Of a stretch of 64,000 nt of DNA, positions 9,614 to 17,056 are shown in pieces (position 1 is the first letter of the stretch; each line of letters begins with the position of its first letter). This DNA is from Streptomyces xanthophaeus (GTDB lineage Bacteria > Actinomycetota > Actinomycetes > Streptomycetales > Streptomycetaceae): assembly GCF_000725805.1 (NCBI RefSeq), contig NZ_JOFT01000017.1:124001-188000 (forward strand), in the 5' to 3' direction. A model generated the notes under the pieces. It did not search any database, was not told where the DNA came from, and saw nothing but the letters and a program-made list of their open reading frames with translations. The position numbers and the translations under genes are program-made.

Positions 9614-11893
9614 TCAGTGCTCCTTCACCAGTCGGGCGTACGGGCCCTGCGCGGCGGCCAGGTGCTCGTGCCGCCCGCGTTCCACGACCGTGCCGCGGTC
9701 GAGCACGAGGATCTCGTCGCTGTCGCGCACGGTGCTCAGCCGGTGGGCGATGACCACGCAGGCGCAGCCGCGGCGGCGCAGGTTGTCGATGATGACCTGT
9801 TCGGTCGCCGCGTCCAGGGCGCTGGTCACCTCGTCGAGGACCATGATGCTGGGGCGGCGCACCAGTGCCCGGGCGATCTCCAGTCGCTGGCGCTGGCCGC
9901 CGGAGAAGTTGCGGCCGTCCTGTTCGACGCGGCTGTGGATGCCGCCGGGGCGGCGGGCGACCACGTCGTGGACGGCGGCGTCCTCCAGTGCGGCGACGAC
10001 GGCCTCGTCCGTGATGGAGGGGTCCCACAAGGTGACGTTGTCGCGGACGGTTCCTTCGAAGAGGAAGACGTCCTGGTCGACGAAGGAGACGGAGGCGGCC
10101 AGCGCGCCGCGCGGGATGTCCTCCAGCCGCATCCCGTCGATGCGGATGGCCCCTTCCCAGGGGGTGTGGAGGCCGGAGATCAAGCGGGAGACGGTGGACT
10201 TGCCGCTGCCGGAGCCGCCGACGAGCGCGACCTGCTGTCCGGGGCCGACCGAGAGCGAGAAGTCCTTGAGCAGCGGGGCGTCGAGCGGGCTGTAGCCGAA
10301 GGTGACGTGGTCGAGCTGTACGTGGCCTTTGAGGCGACGGGTGGCGGCGGCGGGTTCGCGGCGCGCGAAGACCGGGTCGACGGGGAAGTTCTCGACGTCC
10401 CTGAGGCGGGCCACGTCCGCCGCGAAGTCCTGGATCCGTCCGGCGACGCCGCCCAGCCGGGAGATCGGCGCGGTGAAGCTGGTCACCAGGGCCTGGAAGG
10501 CGACGAGCAGACCCACGGTCAGGTGCCCCTCCACCGCCCGCAGGCCACCGATCATCAGGATCAGCGCGCTGTTGAGCGCCGCCAGGGTGGGCGCGACGAC
10601 CGCCAGCCACGCACTGGGCACGCCGAGCCGCTGCTGCACGTCGAGGGTGACCGCGTGCTGTCCGGCCCAGCGGCGGAAGAAGCCGTTCTCGCCGCCGGTG
10701 GCCTTCATGGTCTCGATGAGCTGGAGACCGCTGTAGGAGGTGTTCGTCAGCCGGGCGCTCTCGGCGCGCAGCTTCTGCGTACCGGTGGCCCTCAGGTGGA
10801 TCACGATCCGCATGGCCACCACGTTGAGCAGCGCGATCATCACGCCCACGAGGGTGAGCTGCGGGTCGTACGTCCACAGCAGGACCGCGTAGAGCACGAC
10901 GACGACGGCGTCGACTCCCGCGGCGGCCAGGTCCCGGGCGAGGGTCTCGGCGACGGCGTCGTTGGACTGCAGGCGCTGGACCAGGTCGGCCGGGTTGCGC
11001 TGGGAGTAGAAGGCGACCGGAAGTCTGAGCAGGTGCCGGAAGAAGCGGGCGCTGCCCAGGGTGGAGGTGATGATGCGCCCGCGCAGCAGGTTGGCCTGCT
11101 GGAGCGCGGTGAGCGTCGCGGTGAGCACCAGGGTGGCGGCCATCGCCGCGAACAGCACGCCCAGCAGGGACGTCTGCTCGCCGATGAGGAACATGTCGAT
11201 GTACGTACGGCTCAGGGCGGGCACCGCCGCGCCGACGGCCACCAGCAGGAGGCTGGAGATCACGACGGCGGTCATGGTGCCGGACGTTCCGTGCAGGCGG
11301 GCCGGCATGGCGCTCAGGACGCCCGGCTTGCGGCCGCCGCGGCGGAAGCCTTCGGCGGGCTCGAAGGTGAGCACCACACCGGTGAAGCTGGTGTCGAACT
11401 CCTCGATGGGTACGAACCGGCGTCCGTTGCCGGGGTCGTTGACGTACACGCCCCTGCGGCCGAAGCGGCGGCCCATGCCGTCGTAGACGACGTAGTGGTT
11501 GAACTCCCAGAAGAGGACGGCCGGGGCGCTCACCCCGGCGAGCGCGGCCAGGTCCATCTGCATGCCCTTGGCCCGCAGCCCGTACCCGCGGGCGGCCTTG
11601 AGCAGGTTGCTGGCGCGGGAGCCGTCGCGGGAGACGCCGCAGGCGATGCGCAGCTCCTCCAGGGGGACGAAGCGGCCGTAGTGGCCGAGCACCATGGCCA
11701 GGGCGGCGGCGCCGCACTCGACCGCCTCCATCTGCAGCACGGTGGGAGTGCGTACGGTGCGGGGCGTCCTGCCCTTGGGGGCGGGGGCGGCCTTGCGACG
11801 CGTGCCGCCCTTGGGCTCGGGGCGGTGGCGCCGGCGTCCGGCGGGGGGCAGCCGGGGCAGGGGTGCGGGTGCCCCTGTCTGCGGCGCGGTCAC
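9614..11893 (-). CDS. NHLM bacteriocin-system peptidase/ABC transporter (C39)
   Basis: This 759-aa protein should cut the leader after a double glycine while exporting the peptide. The C39 peptidase domain (about residues 50-175) keeps its triad: Cys60 in VECGAAALAMVLGHYG, His133 in FNHYVVYDG and Asp153 in VNDPGNG. A membrane domain (about 200-490) and a nucleotide-binding domain follow, with GGSGSGKST, FSGGQRQR, IMVLDEVTSALD and IAHRLS. I start it at the GTG at 11893, which overlaps the stop of the HlyD gene by 4 bp; the open frame runs further upstream without similarity. Family length is about 700-760 aa. Confidence 0.92.
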   Translation of the reverse strand: MTAPQTGAPAPLPRLPPAGRRRHRPEPKGGTRRKAAPAPKGRTPRTVRTPTVLQMEAVECGAAALAMVLGHYGRFVPLEELRIACGVSRDGSRASNLLKAARGYGLRAKGMQMDLAALAGVSAPAVLFWEFNHYVVYDGMGRRFGRRGVYVNDPGNGRRFVPIEEFDTSFTGVVLTFEPAEGFRRGGRKPGVLSAMPARLHGTSGTMTAVVISSLLLVAVGAAVPALSRTYIDMFLIGEQTSLLGVLFAAMAATLVLTATLTALQQANLLRGRIITSTLGSARFFRHLLRLPVAFYSQRNPADLVQRLQSNDAVAETLARDLAAAGVDAVVVVLYAVLLWTYDPQLTLVGVMIALLNVVAMRIVIHLRATGTQKLRAESARLTNTSYSGLQLIETMKATGGENGFFRRWAGQHAVTLDVQQRLGVPSAWLAVVAPTLAALNSALILMIGGLRAVEGHLTVGLLVAFQALVTSFTAPISRLGGVAGRIQDFAADVARLRDVENFPVDPVFARREPAAATRRLKGHVQLDHVTFGYSPLDAPLLKDFSLSVGPGQQVALVGGSGSGKSTVSRLISGLHTPWEGAIRIDGMRLEDIPRGALAASVSFVDQDVFLFEGTVRDNVTLWDPSITDEAVVAALEDAAVHDVVARRPGGIHSRVEQDGRNFSGGQRQRLEIARALVRRPSIMVLDEVTSALDAATEQVIIDNLRRRGCACVVIAHRLSTVRDSDEILVLDRGTVVERGRHEHLAAAQGPYARLVKEH

Positions 11894-12696
11894 GGCAGCA
11901 GCCAGTCGACGGGACGCTGCGCGGCCAGGCGGACGGTTGCGGTGACGGGCGTCGTCGAGTCGACGGCGTACGGGGGCCCGTCGGCGGAGGACCACTTGTA
12001 GCCGGATCTGGTGGCGGAGGAACGCTCCAACTGCACGAGCACCGCTACGGGGTTGCCCTGGCGGGCGAATTGCGCGGCGAGCCCGCTGTCGCCGAGGAAG
12101 CCGCTGATCTGGGCCTGTGTCTGGGGCGCGCGGCCGACCGCCTTGACGCGGCCGCGCAGGACGCCGAACTGGTGCCGGGGTACGGACTGGACGCTCAGGT
12201 CGACCGGGGCGCCGACCGGGATCGTCGATCCGGCTCCGCCCGGCACGTACACCATGGCGACCAGGGGGTCGTCGGGATTCTCCACCCGTTCGACGGTGGC
12301 CACGTCCGCGCCGGTCGCCACGATCGAGCCGACTTCGGCGAGCAGGGCCGTCAGCCGGCCGCCGGTCACCGCGCGTACGGGCCGGTCGCCCTGGTCGGTA
12401 CGGACGGTGAGCAGGGGTTCGCCCGGGGACAGGAGCCGGCCCTCCTCGGCGTTGACGCCGGTCACCTGCCCGGCGACCGGGCTCTGCAGGACGTAGCTGC
12501 CCTCGGCGTGGGTGAGGATGCCGGGCGCGCTCAGCGTGGAGGACACGGTGCCGGTGACGGCCCAGAAGCTCGCGGCGGCCACGGCCACGAGGGTGACGGC
12601 CAGGACGAGCCGTCCCTGCGGGCGCGCGAAGCGTACGGGCAGATCGAGTTCCTCGGGCGATTGCAGCTTGGAAAGAGCCTTTTGGCGAAACTGCAC
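11890..12696 (-). CDS. NHLM-system HlyD-type membrane-fusion/secretion protein
   Basis: This 268-aa protein has a cytoplasmic N-terminus, one membrane helix at about residues 30-50 (LVLAVTLVAVAAASFWAVTG) and an external half rich in beta structure, with the biotinyl-lipoyl-like segment QSPVAGQVTGVNAEEGRLLS. It lacks the long coiled coil of Gram-negative HlyD proteins, as NHLM secretion proteins of actinobacteria usually do. It should link the ABC exporters to the outside of the membrane. It is the first gene after the precursor and overlaps the peptidase-ABC gene by GTGA. Confidence 0.88.
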   Translation of the reverse strand: MQFRQKALSKLQSPEELDLPVRFARPQGRLVLAVTLVAVAAASFWAVTGTVSSTLSAPGILTHAEGSYVLQSPVAGQVTGVNAEEGRLLSPGEPLLTVRTDQGDRPVRAVTGGRLTALLAEVGSIVATGADVATVERVENPDDPLVAMVYVPGGAGSTIPVGAPVDLSVQSVPRHQFGVLRGRVKAVGRAPQTQAQISGFLGDSGLAAQFARQGNPVAVLVQLERSSATRSGYKWSSADGPPYAVDSTTPVTATVRLAAQRPVDWLLP

Positions 12697-12744
12697 GGAC
12701 TATTCCTTCAGCTGCATTCGTATCGGTCGGGCACGCGGGTACCT

Positions 12745-12782
12745 GTGAACCCCGGAGCCGTGGGGGATGCTCCGGGGTTCAC
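12745..12782 (-). terminator. Hairpin between precursor and exporter genes (attenuator)
   Basis: A perfect 14-bp stem (GTGAACCCCGGAGC with its complement) encloses a 10-nt loop in the 99-bp gap between the precursor stop and the HlyD start. No U-run follows, as is common in Streptomyces. It probably allows much more precursor mRNA than exporter mRNA by partial termination or 3'-end protection. Confidence 0.7.
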
Positions 12783-12795
12783 GGGGTCACACCGG

Positions 12796-13035
12796 TCAGA
12801 AACCGGCGCGACCGGCGTTCACCGAAACGCCGGTGATGCCCGTGGCCAGGCCGGGGACGTGGGAGACGAGACCGGTCACGGCCTGCACGGTGTCGAGGGA
12901 GCCGACGACACCCACGACGCCGTTGACGTCGCTGGTCACGGCGCCGGCCAGGCCACCGTTGATGCTGACGAGACCGCCGGAAACGGCGTCCAGCTCGGCG
13001 TCGGCGATCTCACGGGTCTCGATGTCGTTACGCAT
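12796..13035 (-). CDS. Double-glycine leader peptide precursor (bacteriocin-like)
   Basis: This 79-aa peptide has an acidic leader, MRNDIETREIADAELDAVSGG (here split at MRNDIETREI and ADAELDAVSGG), ending in Gly20-Gly21, the expected cut site for the C39 peptidase encoded downstream. The predicted 58-aa core is Gly/Val/Ala-rich and hydrophobic, with several GxxxG spacings and no cysteine. It therefore cannot form lanthionines or disulfides, although such genes are often labelled lantipeptides. The start is the ATG at 13035, with GAAAGG 10 nt upstream; an in-frame GTG 9 nt earlier is less likely. No lanthipeptide, sactipeptide or cyclodehydratase enzyme is nearby, only a P450 upstream. The mature peptide may be an unmodified membrane-active bacteriocin or a signal. 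Confidence 0.85.
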   Translation of the reverse strand: MRNDIETREIADAELDAVSGGLVSINGGLAGAVTSDVNGVVGVVGSLDTVQAVTGLVSHVPGLATGITGVSVNAGRAGF

Positions 13036-13431
13036 TACGCGCACCTTTCATTTGATGGGGGGATTCCGCGGCAGCCCGGCGGACCGAAACTCGACCGCCA
13101 TTCTTTTCAACAGCCGCAGCGGCCAAGATGAAAGCACGCGGACAGTCCGCGCAGCCAATCCGGTTGACGCCCTTTCACGGGCGGACGTCCACTCCGGACG
13201 GCCGGTGTGCAGCTTCATTCACCGAACGGTGACGACTTCTCCGCGAAATCGAGTAACAGATACGGGCACCCCGTCGCCCTCACGGAACTTAAGGGACAGA
13301 GAGGGATGAACCACACGAGGCAAGTCCGACATTTCGCGGAACCGTGAAGGCCCGCCGCCCCGGCCGCACACACCATGTGCAGGTTTTTCGAAGGCACACG
13401 GCGTGACGGACCCGTCACGACGGGTGCGGGG
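13036..13431. other. 396-bp leader/promoter region of the precursor gene
   Basis: There is no credible gene between the P450 stop and the precursor start. The region is less GC-rich than the surrounding genes near 13050-13130 and 13220-13330. The length suggests a dedicated promoter for the precursor and a long 5' untranslated region, but no -10/-35 pair is clear enough to mark. Confidence 0.5.
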
Positions 13432-14700
13432 TCACCAGGTCACGTACAGCGTCTCCGGGGAGCGGTGGATCAGGGTGGGCCGCATCACCGGCGGCGGCCG
13501 GTCCTCGTCCAGCCGCAGGTCCGGCAGCTCGCGGGTGAACAGCTCCAGGGTCAGGCGCAGTTGCCCGCGGCCCAGCCGCGACCCGGGACAGCCGTGGGGC
13601 CCGTGCCCGAAGGCGAGGTGACTGCGGTCCTCCGGCCGCCTGATGTCGAACTCCTCGGCGCGCCCGTACCGTTGCTCGTCGCGGCCGGCCGCGCCGTACG
13701 CCACGAGCACAGTGGCACCGGCGGGCAGCTTCGTACCGGCGAGCGTCACCGGCCGGGTCGTGGTCCGCCGGAATGCCTGGACGGCCGAGTCGTAGCGCGC
13801 GCCCTCCTCCACCGCGGCCGGCACCAGCGCCGGATCGGCGCAGAGCAGCCGCCACTGCTCCCGGTCGGCGAGCAGGTGCAGCAGGGTGGTGACGATGAGC
13901 GCGCTGGTCGTCAGGAATCCGGCGATCAGCAGATTCTGCAGGTTCGACACCAGCTCGTGGCGCTGTTCGAGGGTCAGCTCGTCGTCCCCGGGGGCCAGGG
14001 CGGCCACCAGGTCCGAGCACAGGTCGTCGCGGGGTTCGGCCCGGCGGGCACGGACGTACCCGTCCAGCAGGTGCTGGAGAGCGACCACGTCCTCGGCGGC
14101 GGCCGCCTGCTCGGGCGGCGGGAGCGGGCGGAACAGCAGTTCCTCGGCCCGGTATCCGCCGTGCACGGCCGCGGGCACGTCCGCCGGGTCCAGTCCGATC
14201 AGCCGCCCGACGACCTGCCCGGGCAGCTGCCGGGCGTACGCCGCCACCAGCTCCGCGGACCCGTCGCCGGAGAAGGCGTCCACGAGCTCCCGGGCACACT
14301 GCTGCGCGTACGGCAGGAGCGCCGACACGCGTGCGGAGGACAGCCCCCGGTTCAGCGGGGCCCGCAGGCGCCGGTGGTCGGCCCCGTCCGAGGCGACGAC
14401 GGTGGGCCGCGGCGCGAAACCGCGTGCCAGGACGCCGAGCGCCTCCTGCGACAGTGCGATGTCCGCCGTCAGGGCGTTCGCCGAGGAGAACTCCTCCGCA
14501 CGCCCCAGCACCTCCCGTACGTCCCGGTCACGTGCCACCAGCCAGGCGTCGGCCTCCGGCACGAACACCAGCCCTTCGGCCCGGCGGGCGCGGGCGTAGA
14601 GCGGATGGGGGTCGCGGTAGAACTCGTCCCGCCTTGCCTGGTCGTGCTGTGCCGCCACGCGGGCCTCCGGTTCCGGACGGGGCCGGGCACCGCCCTGCAC
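13432..14700 (-). CDS. Cytochrome P450
   Basis: This 422-aa soluble bacterial P450 has the heme loop FGHGPHGCPG with the axial ligand at about Cys371 and the K-helix ExxR in EEGARYDSAVQ. The I-helix reads LLIAGFLTTSAL: the conserved acid before the threonine (usually AGxE/DTT) is replaced by leucine, which could change proton delivery. The GTG at 14700 is taken as start, just after GAGGG. It is on the same strand as, and directly upstream of, the peptide precursor, 396 bp away. It may tailor the peptide or belong to an unrelated pathway; no ferredoxin gene is adjacent. Confidence 0.92.
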   Translation of the reverse strand: MQGGARPRPEPEARVAAQHDQARRDEFYRDPHPLYARARRAEGLVFVPEADAWLVARDRDVREVLGRAEEFSSANALTADIALSQEALGVLARGFAPRPTVVASDGADHRRLRAPLNRGLSSARVSALLPYAQQCARELVDAFSGDGSAELVAAYARQLPGQVVGRLIGLDPADVPAAVHGGYRAEELLFRPLPPPEQAAAAEDVVALQHLLDGYVRARRAEPRDDLCSDLVAALAPGDDELTLEQRHELVSNLQNLLIAGFLTTSALIVTTLLHLLADREQWRLLCADPALVPAAVEEGARYDSAVQAFRRTTTRPVTLAGTKLPAGATVLVAYGAAGRDEQRYGRAEEFDIRRPEDRSHLAFGHGPHGCPGSRLGRGQLRLTLELFTRELPDLRLDEDRPPPVMRPTLIHRSPETLYVTW

Positions 14701-14811
14701 AGCCCTCGGTACGAGGATGCCCTGCGCCCGCCGCTCCGGGGAAGTACGCCGCCCGCCGCCGCACCGCCAACTCCGCCTTTGCAGGCGGGGGATGACGCGC
14801 GCCGGGGCGGC

Positions 14812-15960
14812 TCAGACAGGCGGATCCGCGGCCTCCTCGCTCCGGTCGACGAGGATCACCGCCACGTCGTCCGCCAGGCGGCTCTCGGTGTGGCGGAGCA
14901 ATGCCTGGCGCAGGCCCTCCAGGAAGGCCTGCCTGGTGTGGTCGCGCAGGGTCAGCATGGCCCCGGGCAGGTCGAAGAAGGTGCTGTCCCGGTCGCGGGC
15001 CTCGATGACGCCGTCGGTGTGCAGCAGCAGCCGGTCCCCCGGTACGAACGGATAGCTGTCCGGACGCCCCGGAGGGCCGCTGATGAACTCCTCCAGCCCG
15101 AGCGGCGGCATGGGGACGCCGGGCATCAGGGAGCGGACCGTTCCGTCGTGCAGCAGGAGCGGCGGCGGATGACCGCGGTTGATCACCTCGATGTGGGGGC
15201 CGTCCGGGATCTGGGCCACCAGGGCGGTGACGAACCCCTCCAGCAGGATGTCGTCGCCGTCGGCCAGTCCCGCCACGACGGCGTCGCGCCGCAGGGCCGC
15301 TCCGCAGTGGTTGATGACCTCCACCAGGTCGGCCTCGTAGTGCACGGACTCCCGGAACGCACCCAGCACGACCGCGGCGGCCCGTACGGCGGGCAGTCCC
15401 TTGCCCCGGACGTCCCCGACGATCATCCGGACCCCGTACCGCGTCTGGACCACTTCGTACAGATCGCCGCCGATCTGCGCGCCCTTCTCGGCCGCCAGGT
15501 ACATGCTCGCGGCCCGTACGGAGCCCAGCCGGTCCGGCACGGGCCGCAGGATGACGTCCTGGGCGGCCGTGGCGATCCGGCGGACCTGGTTGAGCTCGCT
15601 CTCCCGGCGCGTGCGCGCGGCGCGGCTCGTCATGAAGCTCGCGACCGAGACCAGGAACAGGGCGAGGAAGTTCGTGTAGACCTGCTGGCCGCCCCAGGCC
15701 TGGTTGTAGGTGGCCGTGGTCACGCTGACGCCGACGGCCACCCCCACCGCCGCGAGCGTTCCCCTGGGCCCCATCGTCACCGCCGCCAGGGCGGGCGTCG
15801 CGACCAGCAGGGGGCCGGTGTACAGGACGTGGGCGGGCGTGAACTCGATGAGGAGCACCAGCAGGGCGATCGCGAAGGGCACGCACTCTGCAAGGGTGAA
15901 AAGGACCTGGTGGTGACCGCCTGCTCCCGGTCCCGGGGGCGAGCGCACGGGCGCTCTCAT
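14812..15960 (-). CDS. Membrane PP2C-type (SpoIIE) serine phosphatase
   Basis: This 382-aa protein has several N-terminal membrane helices (about residues 15-130, including VLFTLAECVPFAIALLVLL) and a C-terminal SpoIIE/PP2C domain with the metal-binding motifs GGDLYEV, GDVRGKG, HTDGVIEA and ADDVAV. It should dephosphorylate an anti-sigma-factor antagonist in partner-switching regulation. It has no kinase-like (HATPase) domain. I chose the ATG at 15960; an upstream ATG at 16062 would run into the LysR gene and adds only low-complexity Arg/Pro sequence. The partner protein is not visible here. Confidence 0.85.
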   Translation of the reverse strand: MRAPVRSPPGPGAGGHHQVLFTLAECVPFAIALLVLLIEFTPAHVLYTGPLLVATPALAAVTMGPRGTLAAVGVAVGVSVTTATYNQAWGGQQVYTNFLALFLVSVASFMTSRAARTRRESELNQVRRIATAAQDVILRPVPDRLGSVRAASMYLAAEKGAQIGGDLYEVVQTRYGVRMIVGDVRGKGLPAVRAAAVVLGAFRESVHYEADLVEVINHCGAALRRDAVVAGLADGDDILLEGFVTALVAQIPDGPHIEVINRGHPPPLLLHDGTVRSLMPGVPMPPLGLEEFISGPPGRPDSYPFVPGDRLLLHTDGVIEARDRDSTFFDLPGAMLTLRDHTRQAFLEGLRQALLRHTESRLADDVAVILVDRSEEAADPPV

Positions 15961-16048
15961 GAGTACAGCCTGCCTCGCGCGGACACCAGGCCGCCACTCC
16001 GGTCCGCCCGCCGAGCCCGCCGAGCCCCGCCGAGCCCGGGGAGGGAGG

Positions 16049-16978
16049 TCACGGACGGGCATCCGTACCGGCCCACCGGTCCGTGATCAGCGCGGCCTGT
16101 TCCAGCAGCGCCGACACCAGCTCCTGGGCGCTGCGGGCCGCCGTCGAGTGCAGTACGACGACGCTGATCTCCCGGGTCAGCTCCGGCCCGGCCAGGGGGC
16201 GTACGACCAGGTCGGCGCGGGGAGCGCCGAGGGCGAGGCGCGGGACGAGGGCCACGCCCGTACCGGCGGCCACCAGGCCCTGGACGACCGCGTAGTCGTC
16301 GGTGCGCATGGCGTGAACGGGTTCGAACCCCTGCTGCGCGCAGGCCCAGGCCAGCACCCGGTCGCAGGGGTCGTGGGGGTCCGCGGCGCCCACCCACGCG
16401 GTGTCGCGCAGCGCGGTGAGGGGGACCCGGTCCAGGGCCGCGCACGGGTGGTCCTGCGGCATGACGAGGAGGAGCGGGTCGGCCAGCAGGGGGTGCAGTT
16501 CGAACGCGTCGTCCAGGTCGAGCCGGTCGCCGGGCTGGGAGAAGACGAGGGCGGCCTGGAGCTCCCGGGCGCGCAGCCTGCGCAGGAGCAGGGGAAGTTC
16601 GCCCTCGGTCAGGGAGATGTGCACGCCCTGCTGGTGGAGCCGCTTGACGGCGGGTGCCAGCAGCAGGGCGCCGGCGGTGGGGAAGGTGCCGATGTGGAGG
16701 GTGCGGGCGCCGCGCTCCGCGAGGTCGCGCACCTCCAGCTCGGCGTACCGCAGGCGCTCCAGCACGGCCTCGGCGTGCGGCAGCAGGGCCTCGCCGAGCT
16801 CGGTGAGCGCGGCGCCCCGCGGTCCCCGGTGGACCAGACGGGCGCCGAAGTGGTTCTCCAGGGCGGCCAGGTGGTGGGTGACGGTGGGCTGGCTGTAGTG
16901 CAGCGCGCGGGCGGCGCCGGCGAGCGAGCCCTCCTGGGCGATGGACCGGAGCACCTGGAGATGACGTACCTCAAGCAT
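16049..16978 (-). CDS. LysR-family transcriptional regulator
   Basis: This 309-aa regulator has the N-terminal winged HTH at residues 1-60 (EVRHLQVLRSIAQEGSLAGA, then SQPTVTHHLAALE) and a C-terminal effector-binding domain (about 88-295). The start is the ATG at 16978. It is divergent from the decarboxylase gene across about 70 bp, so it probably controls the decarboxylase and the decayed transporter operon as well as itself. The likely effector is an amino acid or polyamine, by context only. Confidence 0.9.
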   Translation of the reverse strand: MLEVRHLQVLRSIAQEGSLAGAARALHYSQPTVTHHLAALENHFGARLVHRGPRGAALTELGEALLPHAEAVLERLRYAELEVRDLAERGARTLHIGTFPTAGALLLAPAVKRLHQQGVHISLTEGELPLLLRRLRARELQAALVFSQPGDRLDLDDAFELHPLLADPLLLVMPQDHPCAALDRVPLTALRDTAWVGAADPHDPCDRVLAWACAQQGFEPVHAMRTDDYAVVQGLVAAGTGVALVPRLALGAPRADLVVRPLAGPELTREISVVVLHSTAARSAQELVSALLEQAALITDRWAGTDARP

Positions 16979-16987
16979 ATAGACAGA

Positions 16988-17001
16988 GTATGGAGGGATA
17001 C
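16988..17001. promoter_or_regulatory. Candidate LysR operator in divergent promoter
   Basis: An inverted repeat GTAT-N6-ATAC sits in the A/T-rich intergenic segment between the LysR and decarboxylase genes. It resembles LysR-type half-site geometry, though the exact T-N11-A spacing is not met. Confidence 0.4.
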
Positions 17002-17056
17002 ATAAAAGTCCACCATTCCTCAATAACCGGCCAGGTGTCACGCTCCCGGGGTGAAC

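Noticed and set aside
12796..13035. Lanthipeptide label for the precursor
   Set aside because: The core contains no cysteine and no LanM, LanB/C or LanKC-type enzyme is encoded nearby.
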